In this document: positions 50,440-60,693 of the stretch, in pieces
How positions within the stretch are numbered: position 1 is the stretch's first letter
Layout of the letters: each line of letters opens with the position of its first letter
Assembly (NCBI GenBank): GCA_043769985.1
Contig: JAYVIV010000136.1
Coordinates: 1-64,000, forward strand
DNA length: 64,000 bases
Origin: Arcicella sp043769985
GTDB taxonomy: Bacteria; Bacteroidota; Bacteroidia; Cytophagales; Spirosomataceae
Direction of reading: 5' to 3'
Program-made: the position numbers and the translations under genes
Notes under the pieces: model-generated
Seen by the model: only the letters and a program-made list of their open reading frames with translations
Databases searched by the model: none
Told to the model about the DNA's origin: nothing

Positions 50440-50485
50440 ATAACAAAAGGGTATCAGAATTTATTTTCTGATACCCTTTTGTTAT
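50440..50485 (+). terminator. Perfect 20-bp terminator hairpin after nfu
   Basis: ATAACAAAAGGGTATCAGAA (50440-50459) is the exact complement of 50466-50485. Confidence 0.85.
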
Positions 50486-50628
50486 CATAAATAACTGATT
50501 TCCAGTATAATATTTGAATAATGACAAAACTTTCCCTTGATTCAAAACATTTTAAAACATACATTTGTTAAATATTTTAGGTAACTCTAAATTTTATTTA
50601 AGTCTGTCAAAAATTAAAATCAAGACAC

Positions 50629-52899
50629 ATGAAAACAATTAAACACACTCGAAATCTAATTTATGCTATTTTATTGATATTCAGTTCATTACCAATTTTT
50701 TCGCAAGGATTGAAAGGAAAAATAATTAGTGAAGGAAAAGCCGCTGAATTTGTGAATATCACCGTTCCTTCGCTCAAAAATATCGGTTCGCAAGCAGATA
50801 GAGAAGGAAATTTTTTATTAGAAAATCTTCCTCTTGGAAAGCAAATTATTCAAATCTCTGGCGTTGGATTTAAGACAACTCAACGTACTGTGCAGATTCA
50901 GAACGATAAAATTTCCACGGTTAGTTTTGAAATCGAACCCGACCAAACGGCTCTAAATGAGGTAGTTGTGAGTGGAACAATGAAAGAAACGATGGTAAAT
51001 TTATCCTCTACGCCTATTGAAATTTATACCCCCACATTTTTCAAGAAAAACCCAACGCCAAGTCTTTTTGAAGCCATGACAATGGTTAATGGCGTTCGTC
51101 CGCAGTTGAATTGTAGCGTTTGCAACACGGGCGATATTCACATCAATGGCATGGAAGGAGCATACACGATGATTACAATCGACGGAATGCCCATCGTGTC
51201 GGCACTTTCTACGGTCTATGGACTTTCTGGAATTCCGAATTCGATGGTGGAAAGAATTGAGGTTGTAAAAGGTCCAGCCTCAACGCTTTATGGTTCAGAA
51301 GCGGTTGGCGGATTGATAAATGTGATTACAAAAAATCCTATAAAAGCTCCTCTCGTTTCATTGGATTTGAATTCAACGTCTTATGGAGAATATACGCTTG
51401 ACGGGGCTGTGAAGGCGAAAATTGGAAAAGCGAACACGATGTTAAGTGCCAATTATTTCAATTTCCAGAATAGATTCGATAAAAATAATGACGGTTTTAC
51501 GGATATAACTTTACAAAATAGAATTTCCATTTTCAATAAATGGTCGTTTGAAAGAAAGCAAAATCAGACGTTTACGCTGGCGGGTAGATACGTGTATGAA
51601 GACCGTTTTGGAGGCGAGCTTGGTTGGCAAAAAGAGGATAGCGGAGGAGATAAAATTTATGGTGAAAACATTTTAACAAAACGCTGGGAACTCATCAGTA
51701 ATTATCAGTTACCCATTGATAATCAGCAAATTAACCTTCAAATATCCTATAATAATCATGACCAAAACTCTGTTTATGGACAGCAACCCTACATTGCCAA
51801 ACAAGAAATTGCTTTCGGACAGTTACTTTGGGATAAGAAATTAGGCAAAAATCATGATGCTCTTTTTGGAATGGCTTTGCGTTATACTTTTTATGACGAT
51901 AATAACACTTTAACCCAAGATGAAAACGATTCGACCGTAAATAAGCCAAGTAGAACGTTTTTACCAGGAATATTTGCCCAAGATGAGGTTAAATTGAATA
52001 GTAGAAATACAGTTTTATTAGGTCTTAGATATGACTATAATTCAATTCACGGAGGTATTTTTTCGCCCCGAGTTAATTGGAAATATAATTCAAAGAAATC
52101 GGATATTATTAGGTTAAGTTTTGGAACGGGTTATCGAGTGGTTAATTTGTTTTCGGAAGATGAAACGGTTTATACGGGATCAAGAAAAGTGGAAGTTGTG
52201 GCAAATTTGAACCCAGAAAAATCTTGGAATACAAATCTTAATTATCAAAAAACAATTACCCATTCCAAAGGATTTTTATCACTTGAAGGCAGCCTTTTTT
52301 ACACTTATTTCAGTAATAAAGTAGTGGCAGATTACGATACAGACCCACAGAAGGTGATTTTCGATAATTTGAAAGGCTACGGAGAATTATTGGGTGCAAG
52401 TTTAAACTTAGATTTCAACTTCACGAATGGCCTAAAATTTATGCTTGGCGGAACATATACCGACATTTACAGAATAGAAAATGATTCAAAAATTCGTCAA
52501 AAGAAAACGCCTATTTTTACCACAAATTATGCCATATCATACACGCATCCAAAGTCTCAAATCATGCTTGATTTTACTGGAAATGTTTATGGTTCAATGG
52601 ATTTACCGCTAATTGCAGATGACATTCGTTCTGCACAATCGCCTGTTTTTAATCTCTCGAATCTTCAAATTTCGAGACGATTCAATAATGGATTACAGAT
52701 TTATGCAGGATTGAAAAACTTGTTTAATTTCTTTCCAGAACAAAAGATAGTTTATCAAGCCAAAGAGCTGCGTTCAGAGCAAATAAAAACGTCAGCTTTG
52801 AGTACTTTGCCGCAGGGATATTATTTCAATACAGATGCCAGTTTCGCTCCAATACAAGGAATTAGAGGCTTTTTGGGTGTTCGTTGGAATTTATTTTGA
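50629..52899 (+). CDS. TonB-dependent outer-membrane receptor
   Basis: The 756-residue protein has a signal peptide (LIYAILLIFSSLPIFS) and a carboxypeptidase-regulatory-like N-domain (about 28-110). The plug has LNEVVVSGTMKETMV and the VKGPASTLYGSEAVGGLINV segment, followed by a 22-strand-type barrel ending GFLGVRWNLF. The plug insert NCSVCNTGDIHINGMEGAYT (Cys pair) is found in receptors thought to handle metals or cobalamin-like ligands. The ligand is unknown and no transport genes adjoin. Confidence 0.93.
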   Translation: MKTIKHTRNLIYAILLIFSSLPIFSQGLKGKIISEGKAAEFVNITVPSLKNIGSQADREGNFLLENLPLGKQIIQISGVGFKTTQRTVQIQNDKISTVSFEIEPDQTALNEVVVSGTMKETMVNLSSTPIEIYTPTFFKKNPTPSLFEAMTMVNGVRPQLNCSVCNTGDIHINGMEGAYTMITIDGMPIVSALSTVYGLSGIPNSMVERIEVVKGPASTLYGSEAVGGLINVITKNPIKAPLVSLDLNSTSYGEYTLDGAVKAKIGKANTMLSANYFNFQNRFDKNNDGFTDITLQNRISIFNKWSFERKQNQTFTLAGRYVYEDRFGGELGWQKEDSGGDKIYGENILTKRWELISNYQLPIDNQQINLQISYNNHDQNSVYGQQPYIAKQEIAFGQLLWDKKLGKNHDALFGMALRYTFYDDNNTLTQDENDSTVNKPSRTFLPGIFAQDEVKLNSRNTVLLGLRYDYNSIHGGIFSPRVNWKYNSKKSDIIRLSFGTGYRVVNLFSEDETVYTGSRKVEVVANLNPEKSWNTNLNYQKTITHSKGFLSLEGSLFYTYFSNKVVADYDTDPQKVIFDNLKGYGELLGASLNLDFNFTNGLKFMLGGTYTDIYRIENDSKIRQKKTPIFTTNYAISYTHPKSQIMLDFTGNVYGSMDLPLIADDIRSAQSPVFNLSNLQISRRFNNGLQIYAGLKNLFNFFPEQKIVYQAKELRSEQIKTSALSTLPQGYYFNTDASFAPIQGIRGFLGVRWNLF

Positions 52900-52911
52900 G
52901 GTTTCTGAAGA

Positions 52912-52945
52912 AACTTCCCGAAAGTTTTAGAACTTTCGGGAAGTT
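52912..52945. repeat. 15-bp hairpin between the two receptor genes
   Basis: AACTTCCCGAAAGTT (52912-52926) is complementary to 52931-52945, with a 4-nt loop. No T-run follows on the plus strand, so it could be an attenuator or RNA-stability hairpin between cotranscribed genes. Confidence 0.75.
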
Positions 52946-52971
52946 AAAAAAACAGACTCAGTACTTTTCTT

Positions 52972-55380
52972 ATGTACAAAAATATAATCCTTCCAATTTT
53001 ATTAATAATCCTTCCATTATCAAACATTTACGCACAAAACAACGTCACAATTTCAGGAATTATGAAAGATAAAGTAGCAAAAACGGCTTTGCCTTTTGTG
53101 AACATTATCCTCAAAACTGAAAAAGATAGTGTCTTTGTAAGTGGCTCAGTAAGCAACGAAGAAGGGCGTTTTTCACTACCCAATATCAAGTCAGGCAATT
53201 ATATTTTAGAAACCTCTTTTGTGGGATATTCTACGAAAAAGCAAGCTCTTTTTGTGGGAAATCTTACGCAATTTTTAGATGTTAATACCATCGAATTAGA
53301 AGAAAATTCTACGACTTTGAATGAAATTATAGTTACTGGAAGACAGGAAGAAATCAGCGAGAAAATGGACAAAAAAACGTTTTCTCTTAAAGATAATATC
53401 AGTCAAAGTGGTGGTTCTGTTTTACAGGCAATGCAAAATCTACCAAGTGTTACAGTCCAAGACGGGAAAGTGCAACTACGTGGTAATGATAAGGTTACGG
53501 TGCTGATTGATGGAAAACAAACGGCTCTTACGGGCTTCGGCAATCAGTCGGGATTAGATAATATTCCTTCCTCTGCGATTGATAAAATTGAAATAATTAA
53601 TAACCCCTCCGCTAAATATGATGCTAACGGAAATGCTGGAATTATCAATATTATTTACAAGAAAAACAAAAAAGAAGGCTTCAATGGTAAGGCAGGTTTC
53701 ACGACAGGTTTTGGCTCGCTTTGGGAACGAAAAAGCAATTTACCTAACATCAGACCCCAATATACTTTTACGCCCAAAATTAACCCCAGTTTATCGCTCA
53801 ATTATCGCAAAAACAAGGTAAATACTTTTTTTCAAGGTGATTATTTATATACTGAAACGCTCAATAAAAATGAATTTGTTACCCGAATTTATGATGATGG
53901 CGATGTGATAAATTCACAATTAAAACGTAACCGAGATACGCATTTCACGACTTTCAAAACGGGCATTGATTGGAATATTGACGAACAAAATACGCTCACC
54001 ATTTCGGGATTATTCGGTAGTGAAAAAATAATTGATAACGGAGACCAACCATTTTTTAATAAAAGTTTATCAGAAAGAAGAAGACTATGGCAGTTTTTGG
54101 AAGATGAATTGAAAACTACCGTCATGGCAACTGCTACCTATCAACATAAATTTAAGGAGGCGGGGCGTTTGTTGAATATTGGATTTAATTACACCTTTCA
54201 CCGAGAAGATGAGAAGTATTTTTACGATAATATTTTGCCAAATTCAGTTGGAACAGATGCTTTCAAATTACTTTCAGACGAACAGGTTTATGATTTGAAT
54301 GTGGACTACATAAAACCACTAAAATATGGCAGAATTGAAACGGGTTTGAAGCTCCGCAAAAGAGATATTCCGACCAATATGTTGTTCATTCCTGGCAAAA
54401 ATTCTGTGATAGATGCCAATGCGGGAGGCGAAGCTACTTACAAAGAATTGATACCTGCGGTGTATGGAAATTACGTTTTTGAAAACAAGAAATGGGAGGC
54501 AGAAGTGGGTCTGAGAGTCGAATACGTTGATTTACGGTATGAAGTTAATCCAAATCATCCCACCTATAAAAGTGATGGCTATGATTATACACAACCATTT
54601 CCAAACCTAAGATTTGCTTATAAATTGAATGATAATAACAAAATTTCCCTTTTCTACAATCGCAGAGTAGATAGACCGAATGAGGTGGATATTCGGATTT
54701 TTCCAAAGTATGATGATGCTGAAATTATTAAGGTTGGAAATCCCGCTTTGCGTCCACAGTTCACCAATTCGCTTGAATTAGGCTACAAAACCAATTGGTC
54801 GAAAGGTAGTTTTTATAATGCTTTTTACCACCGTTTTGCCGACGGAACTATCACCAGAATTTCGAGTACAGCACTTGGAAGTAACTTAATTTACGCTACT
54901 TTTCAGAATGTAAATAAGAGTTTCAACACAGGTCTTGAAATGGTTTTGGCTCAGGAAATTTCAAAGGCGTATTCATTCAATGTCAATCTGAATGCTTACA
55001 GAAATCAAATTGATGCTTTTACGGTTTTGAATAAATATCCTGTAAGTCTCTCATTTTCAGCTAATAAACAAGAGATTTTTTCTGGAAATATCAAACTCAA
55101 TAATACCTTTCATTTCTCAAAAAGTATAGATGCTCAATTAACCGCCATTTATTTAGCTCCCGATATTATTCCACAGGGCAAAATCAACACAAGATTTTCG
55201 TTGGATTTAGGTTTGAAAAAAGCCATTCAAAATGGAAAAGGCGAATTGTTTTTTAATGCTACCGATTTATTGAATACGATGATTATCAAACGTGAAATTC
55301 AAGGAGAAGGGTTTCGTTACACCAGCAACGATTATTATGAAACGCAGGTGGTGAGGCTTGGGTATGGGTATAAGTTTTGA
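52972..55380 (+). CDS. TonB-receptor-like outer-membrane beta-barrel protein (OMP_b-brl_3 type)
   Basis: The 802-residue protein has a signal peptide and a CarboxypepD_reg-like domain (about 25-110). The plug-like segment contains LPSVTVQDGKVQLRGNDKVT and VLIDGKQTALTGFGNQSGLD. A long barrel ends ...QVVRLGYGYKF. This family differs from SusC-type receptors and has no SusD partner here. It begins 72 bp after the previous receptor, so cotranscription is likely. Confidence 0.9.
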   Translation: MYKNIILPILLIILPLSNIYAQNNVTISGIMKDKVAKTALPFVNIILKTEKDSVFVSGSVSNEEGRFSLPNIKSGNYILETSFVGYSTKKQALFVGNLTQFLDVNTIELEENSTTLNEIIVTGRQEEISEKMDKKTFSLKDNISQSGGSVLQAMQNLPSVTVQDGKVQLRGNDKVTVLIDGKQTALTGFGNQSGLDNIPSSAIDKIEIINNPSAKYDANGNAGIINIIYKKNKKEGFNGKAGFTTGFGSLWERKSNLPNIRPQYTFTPKINPSLSLNYRKNKVNTFFQGDYLYTETLNKNEFVTRIYDDGDVINSQLKRNRDTHFTTFKTGIDWNIDEQNTLTISGLFGSEKIIDNGDQPFFNKSLSERRRLWQFLEDELKTTVMATATYQHKFKEAGRLLNIGFNYTFHREDEKYFYDNILPNSVGTDAFKLLSDEQVYDLNVDYIKPLKYGRIETGLKLRKRDIPTNMLFIPGKNSVIDANAGGEATYKELIPAVYGNYVFENKKWEAEVGLRVEYVDLRYEVNPNHPTYKSDGYDYTQPFPNLRFAYKLNDNNKISLFYNRRVDRPNEVDIRIFPKYDDAEIIKVGNPALRPQFTNSLELGYKTNWSKGSFYNAFYHRFADGTITRISSTALGSNLIYATFQNVNKSFNTGLEMVLAQEISKAYSFNVNLNAYRNQIDAFTVLNKYPVSLSFSANKQEIFSGNIKLNNTFHFSKSIDAQLTAIYLAPDIIPQGKINTRFSLDLGLKKAIQNGKGELFFNATDLLNTMIIKREIQGEGFRYTSNDYYETQVVRLGYGYKF

Positions 55381-55422
55381 AATTTTGAAGGAACGATAGA
55401 CTACTTATGGGACGACGAAAGT

Positions 55423-55514
55423 TAGACCACGGATAAAACAGATTTTACTGATTTACACAGATTTTTTACATTTAATCCGTGTAAATCAGTCTAATCCGCA
55501 CAATCCGTGGTCTA
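55423..55514. repeat. TAGACCACGGAT / ATCCGTG-family palindrome
   Basis: TAGACCACGGAT (55423-55434) pairs with ATCCGTGGTCTA (55503-55514). Inner ACTGATTTACAC and GTGTAAATCAGT form a second layer. GACGACGAAAG and CATCTACGAC flanks extend the symmetry, as at 44438-44530. Confidence 0.92.
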
Positions 55515-55599
55515 TTTTCATCTACGACAAACAGTTTTTTAAACCATTCCCCTCATCCATAGTCAAAGAAGTGTTTAACGGAATAAAACACATCACAAC

Positions 55600-56805
55600 A
55601 TGGCATCCAGACGTGAATTTATACAAAAATCAGCCCTCGCTACGGTAGGTACAATGCTGATTCCCAACTTCTTAAAGGGATTTGAACAACAAGCTTTTGC
55701 TTTACAACAAGCACAAAGCCAAGGAAAAATATTGGTAATGGTTCAACTTTCAGGTGGAAATGATGGCTTAAATACTGTCATTCCATTCCGAAATGACATC
55801 TATTATCGTGAACGTCCAAGTATAAGCTACAAGACTGATAAAGTTTTGAAATTGAATGATGAAATTGGGCTAAATCCAGCCTTAGAGTCAATCAGAGGAC
55901 TTTATGATAATGGTTCGATGCAAATTATTAACAACGTAGGCTACCCAAATCCTGACCGTTCACACTTTCGTTCGATGGATATTTGGCAAACGGGTAGTAG
56001 TTCGGATGAATATTTGAAGAGTGGTTGGTTAGGACGATATTTAGATGCCCAATGTTCGGGAAAATGCGAACCGCACGCTGCCATTGAAGTGGATGATTCG
56101 TTGAGTTTGGCACTCAAAGGCTCGAAAGTGAAAGGTATGGCGGTGCAAAATCCTGCTCAATTATACCGACAAACTAAAAATCCATTCCTCGAAAAACTCG
56201 CCAAAGTCAATCACGAAGAATTTGATAACGTAAATTATCTCTACAAAACGCTTTCAGAAACCATTTCTTCGGCAGATTATATTTACGAAAAATCGAAGGT
56301 TTATCAATCAAAAGCCACTTATCCACAATCGGATTTGGGTAAAAGAATGAAAACCATTTCGGAATTAATCAACTCGGGTGTGCAAACACAGGTATATTAC
56401 GTATCGCACGGGAGTTTTGATACGCACGTCAATCAGGTAAATCAGCAAGAACGTTTATTGAAACAATATGCCGAAGCCATGCGTGTTTTTATGGACGACA
56501 TGAAAGCCAACGGACGAACGGAAGATGTGATGGTGATGACGTTCTCTGAGTTTGGCAGAAGAGTAAAACAAAACGCCTCAAACGGCACAGACCACGGCAC
56601 GGCAAACAATGTTTTTTTGATGGGAGGGAAGTTAAAAACCGACTCAAACCTCATGCAAGCCCCTGATTTACAGAATCTTGACGAAGGAGATTTAAAATAT
56701 AAAGTAGATTTCAGAAGTATTTATTCAACTATCTTGGATAAATGGTTACAGACGGATTCAGTGGCGATTTTGGGGAAAAGATTTGGGGGTTTGGGGTTTG
56801 TGTAG
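55600..56805 (+). CDS. DUF1501-family protein (Tat-type secreted)
   Basis: The 401-residue protein begins MASRREFIQKSALATVGTML, a twin-Arg-like signal. It carries DUF1501 features: QLSGGNDGLNTVIPF, SHFRSMDIWQTGS, YVSHGSFDTHVNQ and TFSEFGRRVKQNASNGTDHG. The family is sulfatase/alkaline-phosphatase-like and usually neighbours a DUF1800 gene, which is absent here. Function is not established. Confidence 0.93.
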   Translation: MASRREFIQKSALATVGTMLIPNFLKGFEQQAFALQQAQSQGKILVMVQLSGGNDGLNTVIPFRNDIYYRERPSISYKTDKVLKLNDEIGLNPALESIRGLYDNGSMQIINNVGYPNPDRSHFRSMDIWQTGSSSDEYLKSGWLGRYLDAQCSGKCEPHAAIEVDDSLSLALKGSKVKGMAVQNPAQLYRQTKNPFLEKLAKVNHEEFDNVNYLYKTLSETISSADYIYEKSKVYQSKATYPQSDLGKRMKTISELINSGVQTQVYYVSHGSFDTHVNQVNQQERLLKQYAEAMRVFMDDMKANGRTEDVMVMTFSEFGRRVKQNASNGTDHGTANNVFLMGGKLKTDSNLMQAPDLQNLDEGDLKYKVDFRSIYSTILDKWLQTDSVAILGKRFGGLGFV

Positions 56806-56841
56806 ATTGTTTTTGTAAATTTGTAAAAACAGATTTACAAA

Positions 56842-57513
56842 ATGGCTACTGTATCTTCAAATATCCCAAAATATAATTTTGAGCGTTGCGACAAGACTTT
56901 TGTCGAAACAACTTTTGGTATTTCAAGGGTTGAAAATCTGTCCGTTCTTACGGATTGGATAAACTCGAAAAATGTTGAAACGGTCAATGATTTTGAAGAA
57001 AAAATATTAGAAATTGCTCGCAAAAAAGCCAGTCTTAGAATCAATGATTGGAATGAAGAAACTTTGAAATTGAGCTTTATCTCAACGATTTTGAATCTTG
57101 CAGAATTTGACGGAAAAAATTATAGTGCCTTTGCTGATGAGAAATTAGAAGCGAATTTTGGGCACCTCATCCTCACGGGAAAAATAGATTGGTTTGTAGC
57201 AAAAGGACTTTATAAACCTCAAACTCCTTATCTGTTTTTTCATGAATACAAACGAACCAAACAATCCTCCTCAGACCCCGATGGGCAATTATTGGCAGAA
57301 ATGGTTGCTGCCCGATTCATAAATAAACAACCAGAAGACACCATGTATGGTATTGTGGTTTGGGGTAAAGAGTGGTATTTTATGACTTTAAAGAATGATG
57401 AATACGCAATCAGTAAATCTTTGGACAGTACCGTGAAAGAGGATTTATTTGATATATATAAAATTTTGAAATCTTCTAAGGCTATTATTGAAGAGAGATT
57501 GTTGAAAGAATAG
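56842..57513 (+). CDS. PD-(D/E)XK nuclease-like protein
   Basis: The 223-residue protein has a candidate catalytic core GKIDWFVAKG (Asp116) and FFHEYKRTKQ (Glu135/Lys137), with Glu residues around 73-75 as a possible helix acidic residue. The arrangement resembles restriction-endonuclease-like folds of restriction-related proteins. It is not adjacent to a methylase. It is the first of three such proteins between 56.8 and 61.8 kb. Confidence 0.7.
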   Translation: MATVSSNIPKYNFERCDKTFVETTFGISRVENLSVLTDWINSKNVETVNDFEEKILEIARKKASLRINDWNEETLKLSFISTILNLAEFDGKNYSAFADEKLEANFGHLILTGKIDWFVAKGLYKPQTPYLFFHEYKRTKQSSSDPDGQLLAEMVAARFINKQPEDTMYGIVVWGKEWYFMTLKNDEYAISKSLDSTVKEDLFDIYKILKSSKAIIEERLLKE

Positions 57514-57584
57514 AATTCCCTTAAATCTTCTTAATTTCCCCACAAACGTATCAATCCTACGCATCAAGGTTTTAACTTTGTTGT

Positions 57585-59318
57585 ATGACAGAAAAACGCT
57601 GGATTTATAAACCCACTCCTCCCCAAAAACAGATTGATTCGTTAGTCGAAAAACTGAATGTTTCGACTGAAATCGCTACGCTTTTGGCTCAACGTCAGAT
57701 TGCGAGTTTCGACGAAGCCAAAGATTTTTTTCGCCCTGAACTTTCGCAATTGCACGACCCATTCTTGATGAAAGACATGGATAAAGCCGTTGCCCGTTTG
57801 GAAGAAGCCATTTTCAAAGGCGAAAAAATCTTGGTTTATGGCGATTATGATGTTGATGGAACTACCTCGGTTGCCACGTTTTATGGATTTTTAAAGACCG
57901 TTATTTTTCAAAATAGAGAAGATTGTCCCTTAGAATTTTACATTCCCGACCGTTATACCGAAGGCTACGGCGTTTCGCAAAAAGGCATTGAATATGCGGC
58001 GGATAATGGTTTTGGCTTGATTGTGTGTTTAGACTGTGGCATAAAATCAAAAGATAAAGTGGCTTGGGCGAAGGCACATAACGTAGATTTCATCATCTGC
58101 GACCATCACCGCCCAGACGATAACGACCTCCCAGATGCTGTGGCGGTGCTTGACCCAAAACGTGCCGATTGTACTTATCCTTTCGATGAATTGACGGGTT
58201 GTGGTGTTGGATTTAAATTATTGCAGGCATTTTGCACAAATCAAGGCATTTCCGACGACCTCCTCCTCCCTTATCTCGACTTGGTGGTTACGTCCATTTC
58301 TTGCGACATCGTTCCTATCGTAGGCGAAAACCGAACAATGGCATATTTTGGTTTGCAACAACTGAACACCAATCCAAGAACGGGTTTGAAAGCCTTGATG
58401 TCTGCGGCAAGTATTGCTGGTAAAATGGACATCACGAAAGTCGTTTTTGGGCTTGGACCACGCATCAATGCGGCGGGTAGAATCAAGCATGCTTATGACG
58501 CAGTGAATTTGTTACTGTCTGATAATGAGGAGGCTGCGTTTGATTTTGCGAAGATAATTACAAAACATAATACCGACCGCAAAGGATTTGATAGTACCAT
58601 TACCGAAGAAGTATTGGCGATGATTGAGGGTGATGAAATTCTCTTAAATGCCAAGAGTACCGTCCTTTTCAAGAATGATTGGAACAAAGGTGTAATTGGC
58701 ATTGTAGCGAGTCGTTGCATTGAAAAATATCATCGCCCGACCATTATTCTCACCGAATCGCAAGGACACGCTGCGGGTTCGGCTCGTTCTGTGCCAGGAT
58801 TTGATGTGTATGAAGCCATTGAAGAATGTGAGGAACATCTAATTCAGTTTGGTGGACATACTTTTGCGGCGGGTTTGACCTTAGAAATCAGCGAGATAGA
58901 GAATTTTAAGCGTAAATTTGAAGAAGTGGTTTCTCGTAAAATTTTACCCGAACAACTTTCTCCCATGATTTCGGTAGATATGAATTTACCTTTAAGTCAA
59001 ATTACCGATAAATTTCACAGAATCATGTGCCAAATGTCACCATTTGGACCTCAAAATATGACTCCCGTTTTTGTTTCTGAAAACGTAATTTTACACGGTG
59101 TACCTATAAAAATGAAAGAGAAACACTTGAAAATCAATGTGTTTCAAGAGGATTCAGCGGCTTTCACTTGCGTAGGTTTTGGCATGGTAGAAGATTTTTA
59201 CGAAGAACTATCCAAAGGAAAACCCTTTTCAATTTGTTATACCATAGAGATTAATGAATGGCAAGGGAAAAAGAGTTTTCAGTTGATGTTGAAGGATATT
59301 AAATTAGGGGTTGGGTGA
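57585..59318 (+). CDS. recJ: Single-stranded-DNA-specific exonuclease RecJ
   Basis: The 577-residue protein has DHH phosphoesterase motifs YGDYDVDGTTS (about 86-96), CLDCGIKS, ICDHHRPDD and PRINAAGRIKHAYDAV, and DHHA1 motif SARSVPGFDVYEAIEECEEH. A C-terminal OB-like domain follows. RecJ degrades ssDNA 5'-3' in repair. Downstream genes look like a defence module. Confidence 0.97.
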   Translation: MTEKRWIYKPTPPQKQIDSLVEKLNVSTEIATLLAQRQIASFDEAKDFFRPELSQLHDPFLMKDMDKAVARLEEAIFKGEKILVYGDYDVDGTTSVATFYGFLKTVIFQNREDCPLEFYIPDRYTEGYGVSQKGIEYAADNGFGLIVCLDCGIKSKDKVAWAKAHNVDFIICDHHRPDDNDLPDAVAVLDPKRADCTYPFDELTGCGVGFKLLQAFCTNQGISDDLLLPYLDLVVTSISCDIVPIVGENRTMAYFGLQQLNTNPRTGLKALMSAASIAGKMDITKVVFGLGPRINAAGRIKHAYDAVNLLLSDNEEAAFDFAKIITKHNTDRKGFDSTITEEVLAMIEGDEILLNAKSTVLFKNDWNKGVIGIVASRCIEKYHRPTIILTESQGHAAGSARSVPGFDVYEAIEECEEHLIQFGGHTFAAGLTLEISEIENFKRKFEEVVSRKILPEQLSPMISVDMNLPLSQITDKFHRIMCQMSPFGPQNMTPVFVSENVILHGVPIKMKEKHLKINVFQEDSAAFTCVGFGMVEDFYEELSKGKPFSICYTIEINEWQGKKSFQLMLKDIKLGVG

Positions 59319-59382
59319 TTGGGGTTAAGGGTTAGTAAAATTTTGATTATCAATAAGTTACCGATAAAATATTTTTAGAAAT

Positions 59383-60693
59383 ATGAAACAAAAAATCATC
59401 ATCAAAAATTTTGGTCCAATCAAGGACGTTGAAATGGAAATTGACGACTTTACGATTTTTATTGGTCCACAAACCAGTGGAAAAAGTACGATTGCAAAAA
59501 GTGTGTTTTTCTTTTTGTCTTTGAGGGATGATATGATGGTTTCATTACAAAAAGATTTTGATAATTATATTTTAAAAAATGAATTAGAGAGTTTTAGGCA
59601 AGTCATTAAGTCTAAATTTTACGAGTATTGGGGTGGAGCTAACATGGGTAGTGTTAGTAATTTTGAATTAAAATATTTCTACTCTGAAAAAATTTGGATA
59701 CAGTTAATATATGAGAGACCCTCCGAAGAACTTTTTATTGTAAATTTCAGTAAAGATTTCGTGAGTCAAATTCATACCATATCTCACTCCTTAAATATGA
59801 GTTCTCGTATCGTTCGTATTTTTTCGACATCCAAAGATTTAGCTCAAAAAGCATTGGAAAAAGACAAAGTATTAACGGAGCTAAATAATAGCTTAAATGA
59901 AATTTTTGGTTTTGACAATGACTTATTATTTATTCCCGCAGGAAGAAGTATTATATCCACTTTATCAGAACAAATCCAAAATATTAATCCTAAAAGTTTA
60001 GATTCGTTGACAAAATTATTTATTGAAAGGATAAATGCTTCAAAAGGATTTAAGGGTTCTAATGATTTAGAGTCATACAATCTTTACGGACATTTAGATA
60101 TGGAAAATGAAATGGTACTATTACTTAAAAATTTATCGGAATCAATTTTACAGGGTTCTTATTTTTATGATGAATTTGAAGATGGAGGTGATAAGATAAA
60201 GATTAGTAATACAAACTATATTAGGCTTCTTTTTGCCTCATCAGGGCAGCAAGAAACCGTTTGGATTATTCAAATGGTACTTTTATTAATTCTCAATAAA
60301 CAAAAAGTATTCATCGTAATCGAAGAACCAGAAGCTCATTTATTTCCCAAAACTCAAAAAGATATTTTAAACCTAATCGTCTTATTATCAAATACTTCTG
60401 ATAATAAAATTTTCATTACCACGCATTCTCCCTACATATTAACTTCGCTTAATAATAACATTTATGCATATCAAGTAGGGCAACAACATGAGGAAAAAGT
60501 TGATAAAATTATTGATAAAAAATTGTGGATGAATCCCGATAAACTACAAGCCTATTTTGTGGGTGGAAAAGATAATCAAGGAAAAATAAGGAGTATTATC
60601 CATCCAGAATTACAAATTATTCAAACTGAGGAGATTGACAGTGCTTCCAGTATTAATAATGAAGAATATGACTTACTTTTTGATTTAGACTGA
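59383..60693 (+). CDS. ABC/AAA15-type ATPase of a putative defence pair
   Basis: The 436-residue protein has Walker A GPQTSGKST (28-36), ABC-like signature SSGQQETVW (286-294), Walker B VFIVIEEPEAHLF (Glu314/Glu315) and switch His348 in TTHSP. No long coiled coil is present, so it is SMC-like in head only. It overlaps the next gene by one base (TGATG). Similar ATPases pair with nucleases in Septu, PARIS and other defence systems; no TOPRIM domain is seen here. Confidence 0.85.
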   Translation: MKQKIIIKNFGPIKDVEMEIDDFTIFIGPQTSGKSTIAKSVFFFLSLRDDMMVSLQKDFDNYILKNELESFRQVIKSKFYEYWGGANMGSVSNFELKYFYSEKIWIQLIYERPSEELFIVNFSKDFVSQIHTISHSLNMSSRIVRIFSTSKDLAQKALEKDKVLTELNNSLNEIFGFDNDLLFIPAGRSIISTLSEQIQNINPKSLDSLTKLFIERINASKGFKGSNDLESYNLYGHLDMENEMVLLLKNLSESILQGSYFYDEFEDGGDKIKISNTNYIRLLFASSGQQETVWIIQMVLLLILNKQKVFIVIEEPEAHLFPKTQKDILNLIVLLSNTSDNKIFITTHSPYILTSLNNNIYAYQVGQQHEEKVDKIIDKKLWMNPDKLQAYFVGGKDNQGKIRSIIHPELQIIQTEEIDSASSINNEEYDLLFDLD

